Assembly: GCA_017987425.1 (NCBI GenBank)
Contig: JAGNTT010000010.1
Span: forward strand, 1 to 25,278
Length of the DNA stretch: 25,278 bases
Direction: 5' to 3'
Origin: Candidatus Omnitrophota bacterium
GTDB taxonomy: Bacteria > Omnitrophota > Gorgyraeia > Zapsychrales > Fredricksoniimonadaceae
In this document: piece by piece, positions 15,651-23,154 of the stretch
Position numbering within the stretch: the stretch's first letter is position 1
Layout: the number at the start of each line of letters is the position of its first letter
The notes under the pieces: generated by a model
Seen by the model: the letters and a program-made list of their open reading frames with translations, nothing else
Told to the model about the DNA's origin: nothing
The model's database searches: none
Program-made: the position numbers and the translations under genes

Positions 15651-17659
15651 CGGGTCATCTCCTCAAATTCCTTCTGCGTTAATATTTTGACACCCAGTTC
15701 CCTGGCCTTAACAAGCTTGGAACCGGCGTTCTCGCCAGCCACGACAAAATCCGTTTTGGCGCTGACGGATGACACCACTTCTCCACCGAGCTTTTTGACG
15801 ATCTCACCCGCGTCATCACGGCTCAGATCGTTCAGTTCTCCGGTAAAAACAAATTTCTTGCCGGCAAGACGGCCGTCCTCAGTCTCAAACTTCGTTTCGT
15901 TCAGAGCAAGTCCGGCCTTTTTAAATTTGTCGATCAAACGGCGCACGGTTGCCCGTTTGAAGAAATTGACCACCGCTTCCGACATCACCGATCCGACATC
16001 CTTGATCGTCTCCAACTCTTCCTGCGATGCATTGACCAGCTTATCAATCGTCCCGTAATGCTGGGCAATCGAATACGCCGCTTTCGCGCCGATGTTGGAG
16101 ATGCCAAGCCCAAATATAAATCTCGAGAGCGGCCGCTGTTTGCTTCCGACGATGGCGGCAAGTAAATTATCAGCCTTCTTGTCCTTAAACAAATTCAGCT
16201 CCATCAACTGCTCTTTGGTCAATGTATAAATATCGGCTGGATCTTTCACCCATTTACGGTCCAACAGCTGATTGATCACAACCTCGCCGAGCCCGTCAAT
16301 ATCCAGCGCATCGCGGGAAGCAAAATGAACAAGTGTTCGCTCCAGCTGTTTGGGACACGACGGATTAACGCAGCGGTAAGCCACATCCTCATCTTTTTCC
16401 TTAACAATTTTTTCTCCGCAGGATGGGCAAGAGTCAGGCAGCTGAAACGACTTGTTATTGGGGCCGGACGACTGCACAACTTTGATGATTTTGGGAATGA
16501 CATCACCCGCGCGTTCGATGAGTACTCTGTCACCGGAGCGCACCCCGAGGCGTTTGATTTCATCAAAATTATGCAATGTGGCGCGTCTGATGGTCACGCC
16601 TCCGCATGGCACAGGCTCAAGCTCGGCGACCGGAGTAATGACGCCCGTGCGTCCCACCTGAAAATTAATTTCTCGTAGAACAGTCGTCGCCTGATAGGCG
16701 GGAAACTTATACGCCACCGCCCAGCGCGGCGATTTTAGCGTAAACCCCAGCACCTCACGCTGTTTGTATGAATCAACCTTGATCACAACGCCGTCGACAT
16801 CGTAGGGCAATTCCGTACGCTTGTTTTGAAATTCTTCGCAAAACAGCTTAACCTCATCCAATGACCGGCAGATTCGGTTGTACGGATTAATAGGCAATCC
16901 AAGATGTTTGATCGCATTCAAAAATTCGCCGTGGGTTTGAGGTGCATCGGCGCCTTCCCATCGTCCGAACGAATGAACGAAAAATTTCAGTTTGCGCTGC
17001 GCGGCCAGATGAGGATCAAGCAGCTTTAGCGAACCTCCGGCGGCATTACGCGGATTGGCAAACACTTCTTCGTCAGCCTTCTTGCGCTCGTCGTTAAGCC
17101 TCTCGAAATCCGCGTGGCTCATGTAAGCCTCGCCGCGGGCTTCCAGAAGTTTAATTTTCGAAGAGTTTTTCTCGTCCTTAAATCTTAAAGGAATGCTTCG
17201 GATCATCTTCAGATGATGCGTCACATCTTCGCCGGTCGATCCATCGCCGCGCGTTGCCCCGAGCACAAATTCGCCGTCTTCATAAATGACTGTGACGCTC
17301 ACGCCGTCCATTTTTAATTCGACCGCGTATTCAACAGCCTGCGTTCCAAGCCCCTTAAACACCCTCTTCTGCCATTGGTCCAAATCGTCAAAAGAATAGG
17401 TGTTATCCAGCGAATACATTTTGACTTTATGACTGACGGTCTTGACGGATGTCGGAATAGAGGCGCCGATGCGGTCGGTCGGAGAATGCTTGAGTTTAAA
17501 CTGGGGAAACTGTCTTTCCAGCGCTGACAACTCCTTTAAAAGCTTGTCATATTCAGCGTCGGAAACGGTGGGATTATTGTGAATGTAGTACTGCTCGTTA
17601 TGTTCTTCGATCAAACGGGATAAACGCTCAATATCCCGTTTTGCTCTATTCTGATCCAT
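15647..17659 (-). CDS. ligA: LigA, NAD-dependent DNA ligase
   Basis: A 670-residue ligase that seals nicks during replication and repair. Domains in order: the N-terminal Ia domain with YYIHNNPTVSDAEYDKL, the adenylation domain with the catalytic lysine K116 in ELKMDG, the OB fold, a four-cysteine zinc finger (CPSCG ... CVNPSCP), tandem HhH motifs, and a C-terminal BRCT domain (GKKFVFTGELNDLSRDDAG). Length is canonical. KMDGVSV replaces the commoner KxDGLA but keeps the lysine, aspartate and glycine. The ATG at 17659 lies about 20 nt after a 9-bp hairpin in the acylphosphatase-ligA junction. Confidence 0.97.
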   Translation of the reverse strand: MDQNRAKRDIERLSRLIEEHNEQYYIHNNPTVSDAEYDKLLKELSALERQFPQFKLKHSPTDRIGASIPTSVKTVSHKVKMYSLDNTYSFDDLDQWQKRVFKGLGTQAVEYAVELKMDGVSVTVIYEDGEFVLGATRGDGSTGEDVTHHLKMIRSIPLRFKDEKNSSKIKLLEARGEAYMSHADFERLNDERKKADEEVFANPRNAAGGSLKLLDPHLAAQRKLKFFVHSFGRWEGADAPQTHGEFLNAIKHLGLPINPYNRICRSLDEVKLFCEEFQNKRTELPYDVDGVVIKVDSYKQREVLGFTLKSPRWAVAYKFPAYQATTVLREINFQVGRTGVITPVAELEPVPCGGVTIRRATLHNFDEIKRLGVRSGDRVLIERAGDVIPKIIKVVQSSGPNNKSFQLPDSCPSCGEKIVKEKDEDVAYRCVNPSCPKQLERTLVHFASRDALDIDGLGEVVINQLLDRKWVKDPADIYTLTKEQLMELNLFKDKKADNLLAAIVGSKQRPLSRFIFGLGISNIGAKAAYSIAQHYGTIDKLVNASQEELETIKDVGSVMSEAVVNFFKRATVRRLIDKFKKAGLALNETKFETEDGRLAGKKFVFTGELNDLSRDDAGEIVKKLGGEVVSSVSAKTDFVVAGENAGSKLVKARELGVKILTQKEFEEMTR

Positions 17660-17678
17660 GGGATTAAACCATTAGATG

Positions 17679-17701
17679 AACATCCAGAACGGCTGGATGT
17701 T
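17679..17701. repeat. Perfect 9-bp inverted repeat between acylphosphatase and ligA
   Basis: AACATCCAG is followed after five bases by CTGGATGTT. The arm overlaps the acylphosphatase stop codon region. On the coding strand no T-tract follows, so it does not look like a rho-independent terminator. It may slow transcripts, protect a processed 3' end or affect ligA translation. Confidence 0.6.
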
Positions 17702-17969
17702 AGAAAGCTATTTTAAAATCGGTGAATTCGCCGATGACATCCGAATACCCTGCCTGGACATCATGGATATAACCACCGTAATGATCTTTTAACTTCTCTA
17801 TTAACTCTTCTACCGCGGCTTTGGGGCCTTCGCTCATCAGCTCCACCCGACCGTCCGGCAGATTTTTGACCCAGCCCTTGAGATCCAGATCCACCGCATA
17901 GTTACGGGCGGTGTATCGAAATCCCACCCCCTGAACCATACCCTTGAAATAAATGTGTGATCGGACCAT
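17700..17969 (-). CDS. acyP: Acylphosphatase
   Basis: An 89-residue enzyme that hydrolyses carboxyl-phosphate bonds such as acetyl phosphate or carbamoyl phosphate. The two active-site elements are present: GMVQGVGFRY with phosphate-binding R18, and GWVKNLPDGRVE with catalytic N36. Length is the usual 90. The open frame extends upstream into the tRNA gene (to 18035), but that part is tRNA sequence, so the ATG at 17969 is taken as the start. No good ribosome site precedes it; a small hairpin lies directly upstream. It begins 33 nt after the tRNA 3' end. Confidence 0.94.
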   Translation of the reverse strand: MVRSHIYFKGMVQGVGFRYTARNYAVDLDLKGWVKNLPDGRVELMSEGPKAAVEELIEKLKDHYGGYIHDVQAGYSDVIGEFTDFKIAF

Positions 17970-17980
17970 GACCAAGGAAT

Positions 17981-17993
17981 CGCCTGAGAGGCG
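17981..17993. repeat. Small hairpin between tRNA-Pro and the acylphosphatase start
   Basis: CGCCT and AGGCG flank a 3-base loop on the minus strand. It lies 11 nt before the acylphosphatase ATG, where the ribosome site would be expected. A run of six T precedes it rather than following, so it is not a standard terminator. Confidence 0.45.
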
Positions 17994-18002
17994 AATAAAA
18001 AA

Positions 18003-18076
18003 TCGGGAAGGTGGGGCTTGAACCCACGACCTCAACGTCCCGAACGTTGCGCGCTAGCCATCTGCGCTACTTCCCG
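18003..18076 (-). tRNA. tRNA-Pro (anticodon CGG), CCA not encoded
   Basis: The minus strand folds as a complete 74-nt cloverleaf: acceptor stem CGGGAAG pairing with CTTCCCG, D-arm GCGC/GCGC, anticodon stem CAACG/CGTTG around loop TTCGGGA, T-arm with GGTTCAAGC loop, and discriminator A. The anticodon is CGG, decoding CCG (proline). The first base C and the anticodon arm match bacterial tRNA-Pro. After the discriminator the genome reads TTTTTT, so CCA must be added enzymatically, consistent with the CCA-adding enzyme gene in this window. A promoter lies about 40 nt upstream of the mature 5' end. Confidence 0.97.
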
Positions 18077-18124
18077 TAAATCTGAAATAAAATTTGATTG
18101 AAACAAGCGTAACAATAAGGCGCT

Positions 18125-18153
18125 ATTCTAACATCGTCGAATAGCTTCGTCAA
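18125..18153 (-). promoter_or_regulatory. Sigma-70-type promoter of tRNA-Pro
   Basis: The minus strand shows -35 TTGACG (18153-18148), a 17-nt spacer and -10 TAGAAT (18130-18125). The start site would be near 18118, about 40 nt before the tRNA. A 7-bp inverted repeat, GCTATTC at 18122-18128 with GAATAGC at 18139-18145, overlaps the -10 and spacer and could be an operator. Downstream genes from acylphosphatase on may use this promoter because no terminator is seen. Confidence 0.8.
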
Positions 18154-18210
18154 ACTAATATCTGCCCGCAAAACACTAAAATTTCAGTCCAAAGTTCTAA
18201 AAATCAACCC

Positions 18211-18645
18211 TTAAACTTCCTTAATACCAAACCCTATTTCAGCCTCGGCCACCAGCTTATCCTTCACATAGGCCTCGGTCTTGAGGAACCCGGCCTTGGA
18301 CAGAAGTTTGATGGTGGTTACTTCGATGCGCAGCTGGTCCCCCGGCACAACCGGCGTATGGAACCTCGCGGTCGTTTTGGCCAGATAATAAATCAGGTTC
18401 TTTCCCTGAAGATTCTTGCTGTAATAAAAATAAACACAGGCGGCCTGGGCCATGGCCTCAATAATGAGAACGCCAGGCATTACTTTCTCACCAGGAAAAT
18501 GCCCCACAAAATGGTGCTCGTTCACCGAAACGTTTTTGACCGCAACAAGCTTTTCGCCGGGAACAAGATCTATGACTTTATCGATCAATAGAAAAGGAAA
18601 ACGGTGCGGAATGATTTTTTGAATTTCACGGACATCAAGCTGCAT
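18211..18645 (-). CDS. fabZ: FabZ-type 3-hydroxyacyl-ACP dehydratase
   Basis: A 144-residue hot-dog fold enzyme that removes water from 3-hydroxyacyl-ACP in fatty-acid elongation. IIPHRFPFLLIDKV at the N-terminus and the GHFPGEKVMPGVLIIEAMAQ segment carry the catalytic pair H49 and E63. Length is standard. The ATG at 18645 has AAAGGAG at good spacing. It follows the FabG-type reductase by 35 nt and forms a ketosynthase-reductase-dehydratase set with the two genes before it. FabA-like isomerase activity is not suggested. Confidence 0.94.
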   Translation of the reverse strand: MQLDVREIQKIIPHRFPFLLIDKVIDLVPGEKLVAVKNVSVNEHHFVGHFPGEKVMPGVLIIEAMAQAACVYFYYSKNLQGKNLIYYLAKTTARFHTPVVPGDQLRIEVTTIKLLSKAGFLKTEAYVKDKLVAEAEIGFGIKEV

Positions 18646-18680
18646 AATCGCTCCTTTAAAAAAAGTTTAACCTAATTTGA

Positions 18681-19436
18681 TTATCGTATGGCTAAGCCGC
18701 CATCAACCACAATGATCTGCCCCGTAACATAAGCGGCATGATCGCTTAAAAGATATTCAACTACCCCGGCCACATCAGCGACCGCGCCGATGCGTCCGAG
18801 CGGGATCATTTCCGTAATTTTCTTTTTCTGCTCGTCATTGAATCCGGACAGAATTTCGGTCTCGATGAATCCCGGCGCGACCGCATTGACGCGGATGCCG
18901 TAGGACGCCACCTCTTTCGCAAGAGCTTTGGTGAACGCGTTGATCCCGCCTTTACTTGCCGAATAATTGATCTGGCGCGGCAGGCCGATGACCCCGCTGA
19001 CCGAAGAAATATTGACGATCTGCCCCTTCTTCTGCTTCATAAACGTCACAATGCAGGAACGGGTCGCGTTAAACACACCGGTCAGGTTCGTATCGATAAC
19101 CTGCTGCCAGTCTTCCGATGACATCATCATGAGCGCTTTATCGCGGATAATACCGGCATTATTGACCAGAATATCCAAAGAACCGAATTCTGTTTTGGTC
19201 GCCTCGATCCATTGTTTGACCTGATCAAAATTCTTGATATCGACCGAAGTGCCTTTGGCCTTCACGCCTTTGGCGGATAATTCTTTCTCGAGCGTCGCGG
19301 CATGTTCACTGCTTGACTGATAATTGAATGCGACATTCGCGCCCAGGTCCGCGAGTTTAAGCGCGATCGCGCGTCCTATACCGCGCGAAGCGCCGGTGAC
19401 AACGGCCGTCTGGTTTTTCAGAAATGGATCATTCAT
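18681..19436 (-). CDS. fabG: FabG-type 3-oxoacyl-ACP reductase
   Basis: A 251-residue short-chain dehydrogenase. The NADP-binding TGASRGIG (14-21), the NNAG motif, N117, and the active site S145, Y158 and K162 (in NISSVSG and YSASK) are all intact, so the protein should be active. The C-terminal YVTGQIIVVDGGL matches FabG. The reaction is NADPH reduction of 3-oxoacyl-ACP. It overlaps the ketosynthase-like gene by 8 nt. Since many dehydrogenases share this fold, the FabG role rests on the neighbours, a ketosynthase and FabZ. Confidence 0.9.
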   Translation of the reverse strand: MNDPFLKNQTAVVTGASRGIGRAIALKLADLGANVAFNYQSSSEHAATLEKELSAKGVKAKGTSVDIKNFDQVKQWIEATKTEFGSLDILVNNAGIIRDKALMMMSSEDWQQVIDTNLTGVFNATRSCIVTFMKQKKGQIVNISSVSGVIGLPRQINYSASKGGINAFTKALAKEVASYGIRVNAVAPGFIETEILSGFNDEQKKKITEMIPLGRIGAVADVAGVVEYLLSDHAAYVTGQIIVVDGGLAIR

Positions 19437-20664
19437 ATTTTTTCAACACCATGCAATTGTTATTACCATTAGGTCCGAAACAATTGACCAGTACATGCTT
19501 CAATGACTTCTTACGCATCTTGTTGGGAACATAATCAAGATCGCAATTGGGATCCTTGACCTCATAGTTTACCGTCGGAAAAAGAAAATTGTCGCTGATC
19601 GCACCCACTGCGGCCGCCACATTGAACGCCGCCGTCACACTGTAGCATTCCCCCACCATGGATTTGACGGCGCTCACCGGTATTTTATAAGCCAGATCGC
19701 CGAAGATTTCCTTGATCGCATCGGTCTCAATCTTGTCGGCCGCCTGGGTTGAGTTGGCATTCGCGCAAATGTAATCGATATCCTTGGGCTCCAGGTCATT
19801 TTCCTGAAGAGCATTGCGCATCGCCTCTTTCATGCCCGTACCGCGCGGATTAAACTTATGGATCTTGACCGGATCGAAACTGTAACCGAACCCCACTATC
19901 TCGGCCAGGATGTTTGCTCCGCGCGCCTTGGCATGTTCATATTCCTCGACGGCAAGGACGCACGCCCCTTCACCCAGTGTGATCCCGTTGCGGCGCTTAT
20001 CAAACGGACAGCTGATGAACTCTTCCCCTTCTTTGGAACCGGAAAGATATTTGATCGCATTAAACCCGAGATACGTCTGCAGACAAAATTCTTCGACCCC
20101 GCCGGCGTAGACCATATGAACGCGGTCCCATTGAATGAAGTCATACGCGTACTGGATGGCATCCATTGACGCGCAAAAACCAGTGGATATGGTGGAATTA
20201 AACCCTGCGATCTTGTGCCAGATGGAAATCTGGCTGGCCGGAGAGTTGATGACCGTGTTTGGAAAGAGCGCCGGGTTGACTGCGCGCGGACCTTCGCGAA
20301 GAGTGACTGCATCGAAATCCGCGATGCTTTTGATACTGCCTAACGTCGTCCCGATCGAGACGCCGACATCATCCGTATTTTCCGGTGTGATCGTAAATCC
20401 GCTATCGACGATTGCCTGTTTCGCCGCTGAGACAACCAGCGTTGTGCTGCGGTCGAGCGTGCGCAGCCCCTTGGGCCCCATGTATATTTTCGGATCGAAG
20501 TCCGTGATCTCGCCGGCAACTTTAACCGGATATTCAGCGGTATCGAAGAACGTGATGGGGCGGTAACCGACACGCCCTTCCTTCAAGGCCTGCCAATACT
20601 CTTCACGGCCCTTGGCAATACCGCAGATGATCCCGATTCCAGTAATGACCACGCGTTTTTTCAT
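19429..20664 (-). CDS. FabF/KAS II-like ketosynthase with altered catalytic residues
   Basis: A 411-residue thiolase-fold protein of the FabF / type II polyketide ketosynthase family (RVVITGIGIICGIA start; full N- and C-terminal domains; usual length). Ungapped comparison with family motifs shows that the catalytic residues differ. TGCxxGLDA is TGFCASMDA, placing F163 at the nucleophile site with C164 next to it. NAHGTST is CANANST, so the first histidine is N302. KSMxGH is KSMVGE, so the second histidine is E339, while K334 is kept. The glycine-rich gating loop near 397 reads FGPNGNNN. It may be a chain-length-factor-like subunit, or a ketosynthase with changed chemistry. The gene starts 3 nt after ribE and overlaps the FabG-type gene. 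Confidence 0.9.
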   Translation of the reverse strand: MKKRVVITGIGIICGIAKGREEYWQALKEGRVGYRPITFFDTAEYPVKVAGEITDFDPKIYMGPKGLRTLDRSTTLVVSAAKQAIVDSGFTITPENTDDVGVSIGTTLGSIKSIADFDAVTLREGPRAVNPALFPNTVINSPASQISIWHKIAGFNSTISTGFCASMDAIQYAYDFIQWDRVHMVYAGGVEEFCLQTYLGFNAIKYLSGSKEGEEFISCPFDKRRNGITLGEGACVLAVEEYEHAKARGANILAEIVGFGYSFDPVKIHKFNPRGTGMKEAMRNALQENDLEPKDIDYICANANSTQAADKIETDAIKEIFGDLAYKIPVSAVKSMVGECYSVTAAFNVAAAVGAISDNFLFPTVNYEVKDPNCDLDYVPNKMRKKSLKHVLVNCFGPNGNNNCMVLKKYE

Positions 20665-20667
20665 GTG

Positions 20668-21249
20668 CTATTTCGCGTTTAGAATGTATCTTGCCAGAAT
20701 ATCAGCCTCGATATTCAACCGGTCCCCGGCCTTTTTGTCGGACATCGTCGTCTCCTTTATTGTAAAAGGAATGAGAGAAACCGAAAAGCAGTCTTTAAGA
20801 ACTTTTCCGACGGTCAGACTGATGCCGTTTAACGTGACCGAGCCTTTGGTCACGATAAATTTTTTGAGACCTTTTGGGATGTCTAACCGAAATTCGATGT
20901 AATTCTTTCCGCGGATAATCTCGATGATTTTAGAGCATCCGTCCACATGCCCGGTTACCACATGGCCGCCGAACCTGCCGCCCGTCTGCATCGCGCGCTC
21001 CAGATTGACCCGCGCTCCAAGTCCCAACACCCCAAGGGTTGTCGAATCCAGAGTGTCCTTCATCAGATCGAAAGTCAGAACAGATTTCTTGACCACCGCA
21101 ACAGTCAGACAGACACCATCGACGGAAACGCTATCACCCAGCTTGATCCCGCGGGAAATCTTGGGCGCCTTCACCGAAAACTTATACAAGTTTTCCTGTT
21201 TTTCAACGGCCTCAATCGTGCCTATGTCTTCAATGATTCCTGTGAACAT
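20668..21249 (-). CDS. ribE: RibE, riboflavin synthase alpha chain
   Basis: A 193-residue enzyme that dismutates two 6,7-dimethyl-8-ribityllumazine molecules to riboflavin. Two homologous lumazine-binding barrels are visible: MFTGIIEDIG with SVSVDGVCLTV in the first, and GHVDG with GSVTLNGISLTV in the second. It works with RibH, encoded four genes upstream. It overlaps ribD by 20 nt and is followed after 3 nt by the ketosynthase-like gene. Some databases call this gene ribC. Length is slightly shorter than the usual 200-215. Confidence 0.96.
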   Translation of the reverse strand: MFTGIIEDIGTIEAVEKQENLYKFSVKAPKISRGIKLGDSVSVDGVCLTVAVVKKSVLTFDLMKDTLDSTTLGVLGLGARVNLERAMQTGGRFGGHVVTGHVDGCSKIIEIIRGKNYIEFRLDIPKGLKKFIVTKGSVTLNGISLTVGKVLKDCFSVSLIPFTIKETTMSDKKAGDRLNIEADILARYILNAK

Positions 21250-22330
21250 AACCTTGGATAAGAAAATCGGGTTTCAAATAATCGACGGTGATGCGGTCCA
21301 ACCCGACCGCACGGTCGACCTTCAGCACATTTAAACCGGCCACCGAACTGACCGCGTTCTGGTCGCCGAAAATCTTCGGAGCGATGTAAATCATCATACG
21401 GTCGACAAGACCGTCTTTCAGCGCGCGGCCGATCAGCCTCCCGCCGCCTTCAATCAACACAGATGAAATCTCGATCTTTACCAGCTCCTTCATGAGCCAT
21501 TTTAAATCCACATGCCGGTGCTTGCCTTTGGCGGGCGCGATAAAAACACGCACGCCTTTTTTAATAAAAGTCTGAACCTTGGCTTGTGATGCCTGCTGCG
21601 TTGTGGCAACAATGATATCGGAAGGATCAGAGTCCAAAAAAAGTTTGGCTTTGAGCGAAATCCTTAATGTGGAATCCACGATGATTTTTTTAAGTTTCTT
21701 GTCTTTACTGGAAGGATTAAGACCCGGATCATCCTTCGCCACGGTGTTGGCCCCGGCCATGATCGCATCGAATTCATCGCGCCGCGCGCGGGCATAATCA
21801 CGGGAGGCCGATGAAGTGATCCATTTCGAACTGCCATTGGCCGTCGCAATCTTCCCATCGATCGTCTGAGCGATCTTGGCGGTCACAAAAGGCACACGTT
21901 CCTTAATGTATTTGATAAAGACTTCATTCATCCGCGCAAGCACAGTCTCCATGCAGCCGACTTCAACTTTAATCCCGAATTTTTTAAGGATCGAAACGGA
22001 CTTACCGTTCATCAGCGGATTCGGATCTTTCATGCCGATGACAACTTTGGCGATACCGCTGTCGATAATACTTTTGACACAAGGCGGTGTGCGGCCGTAG
22101 TGGGCGCACGGCTCAAGCGTGACATACATGACAGCGCCCTTGGCTTTCGCGCCGGCATCTTTTAACGCCGCAATCTCGGCATGATCGCCGCCGCAGCGCT
22201 CATGAAAGCCCCGGCCGACAATTTTGCCGCCCTTGACAATTACGGCACCCACCATTGGATTGGGAGAAGTCCTGCCCCGCCCTTTTAAGGCGAGCTCATA
22301 AGCGCACTGCATGTAAGCGTCGTCGTTCAT
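21230..22330 (-). CDS. ribD: RibD, bifunctional diaminohydroxyphosphoribosylaminopyrimidine deaminase / uracil reductase
   Basis: A 366-residue enzyme catalysing two consecutive riboflavin steps. The N-terminal deaminase domain has zinc ligands in HAE (H50, E52 active site) and PCAHYGRTPPC (C75, C84). The C-terminal reductase domain has TAKIAQTIDGKIAT, ANTVAKDDPGLN and LIEGGGRLIG. Length is canonical, so both halves are complete. The product still bears a phosphate that a separate phosphatase must remove. The ATG overlaps the preceding PHP gene by ATGA. Confidence 0.96.
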   Translation of the reverse strand: MNDDAYMQCAYELALKGRGRTSPNPMVGAVIVKGGKIVGRGFHERCGGDHAEIAALKDAGAKAKGAVMYVTLEPCAHYGRTPPCVKSIIDSGIAKVVIGMKDPNPLMNGKSVSILKKFGIKVEVGCMETVLARMNEVFIKYIKERVPFVTAKIAQTIDGKIATANGSSKWITSSASRDYARARRDEFDAIMAGANTVAKDDPGLNPSSKDKKLKKIIVDSTLRISLKAKLFLDSDPSDIIVATTQQASQAKVQTFIKKGVRVFIAPAKGKHRHVDLKWLMKELVKIEISSVLIEGGGRLIGRALKDGLVDRMMIYIAPKIFGDQNAVSSVAGLNVLKVDRAVGLDRITVDYLKPDFLIQGYVHRNH

Positions 22331-23154
22331 ATACGTCTGAATTTTTCTTTCAAGGCCTCGACAAGTTCGTAAGGGATTTGCGTCTTGCCGACATACGTGT
22401 GAGTCTTTGCTTTGCCGTGCGCGTCCGATCCGCCCGTCGTCAGAATATTATATTTCTTCGCAATATTCTTGTAAAACTTCAAAACAGTTTCCGAACAATG
22501 AGGATAATAGACCTCAAGCCCTTCCATGCCGGACTTGACGAACTGGGAGATGAGCTCATCTTTTTGCGTCAGCATGGGATGAGCCATGACGGCGACCCCG
22601 CCGGAATCCGTGATCAGTTTGATCGCCTCAAACGGCGTTTGGTTGTATTTCGTGTAATATGCCGGTCCGCCTTCCCCAATGTATTTGTCGAATGCAGAGC
22701 GGACAGAATTGACCCAGCCTTTTTCATGAAGGACCGCGGCCAAGTGCGGACGACCGACCGCATTGGATTTTGTCTTGGCGGCGACTTCTTCAAAAGTGAT
22801 ATTGTTGACGCCTAGCCCCTTAAGCTTTTCGATCATGACCTTGATCCTGTCGATACGCGCCTGCTGGATTGCTCCGAGCTTTTCAAACAGCGGCCCGCGC
22901 GTGCAGTCAAAACCATATCCCAGGATATGAATGTCTTTACCGTTTAATTCGGAGGAAAGTTCGATACCCGCAATGACTTCGATGTCGTGCGCTTTTGCGG
23001 CTGCTCTGACGGGTTCTATCCCGTCGATAACGTCATGATCGGTAATGGCAATGCAGGAAAGCCCGGCTTTAACGGCGTCTTCAACAACTTCCTCAGGCGA
23101 AGAAGTACTGTCGGAATAATAGGTATGGATGTGAAGGTCGGCCCACTTGGTCAT
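22327..23154 (-). CDS. PHP-domain phosphoesterase (TrpH/RNase AM family)
   Basis: A 275-residue PHP protein. Metal ligands appear in order: DLHIHTYYSD (H8, H10, D15), TDHD (about 39-41), GIELSSE (E65), DIHILGY, GRPHLA, MAHPM and GGSDAHG. The sequence resembles the TrpH/YciV group, whose members act as 3',5'-nucleotide bisphosphate phosphatase or 5'-3' exoribonuclease (RNase AM). It overlaps nusB and ribD by 4 nt each, so it is translated in line with riboflavin genes. The pathway phosphatase acting between RibD and RibH is otherwise absent here, which makes this an unproven candidate for that step. Confidence 0.9.
   Translation of the reverse strand: MTKWADLHIHTYYSDSTSSPEEVVEDAVKAGLSCIAITDHDVIDGIEPVRAAAKAHDIEVIAGIELSSELNGKDIHILGYGFDCTRGPLFEKLGAIQQARIDRIKVMIEKLKGLGVNNITFEEVAAKTKSNAVGRPHLAAVLHEKGWVNSVRSAFDKYIGEGGPAYYTKYNQTPFEAIKLITDSGGVAVMAHPMLTQKDELISQFVKSGMEGLEVYYPHCSETVLKFYKNIAKKYNILTTGGSDAHGKAKTHTYVGKTQIPYELVEALKEKFRRI

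Noticed and set aside
17981..18002. Rho-independent terminator behind tRNA-Pro
   Set aside because: The T-run comes before the small hairpin on the transcribed strand rather than after it.
17970..18035. Acylphosphatase N-terminal extension of 22 residues
   Set aside because: It would be translated from tRNA-Pro sequence; the family starts just before the GxVQGVGFR motif, matching the ATG at 17969.
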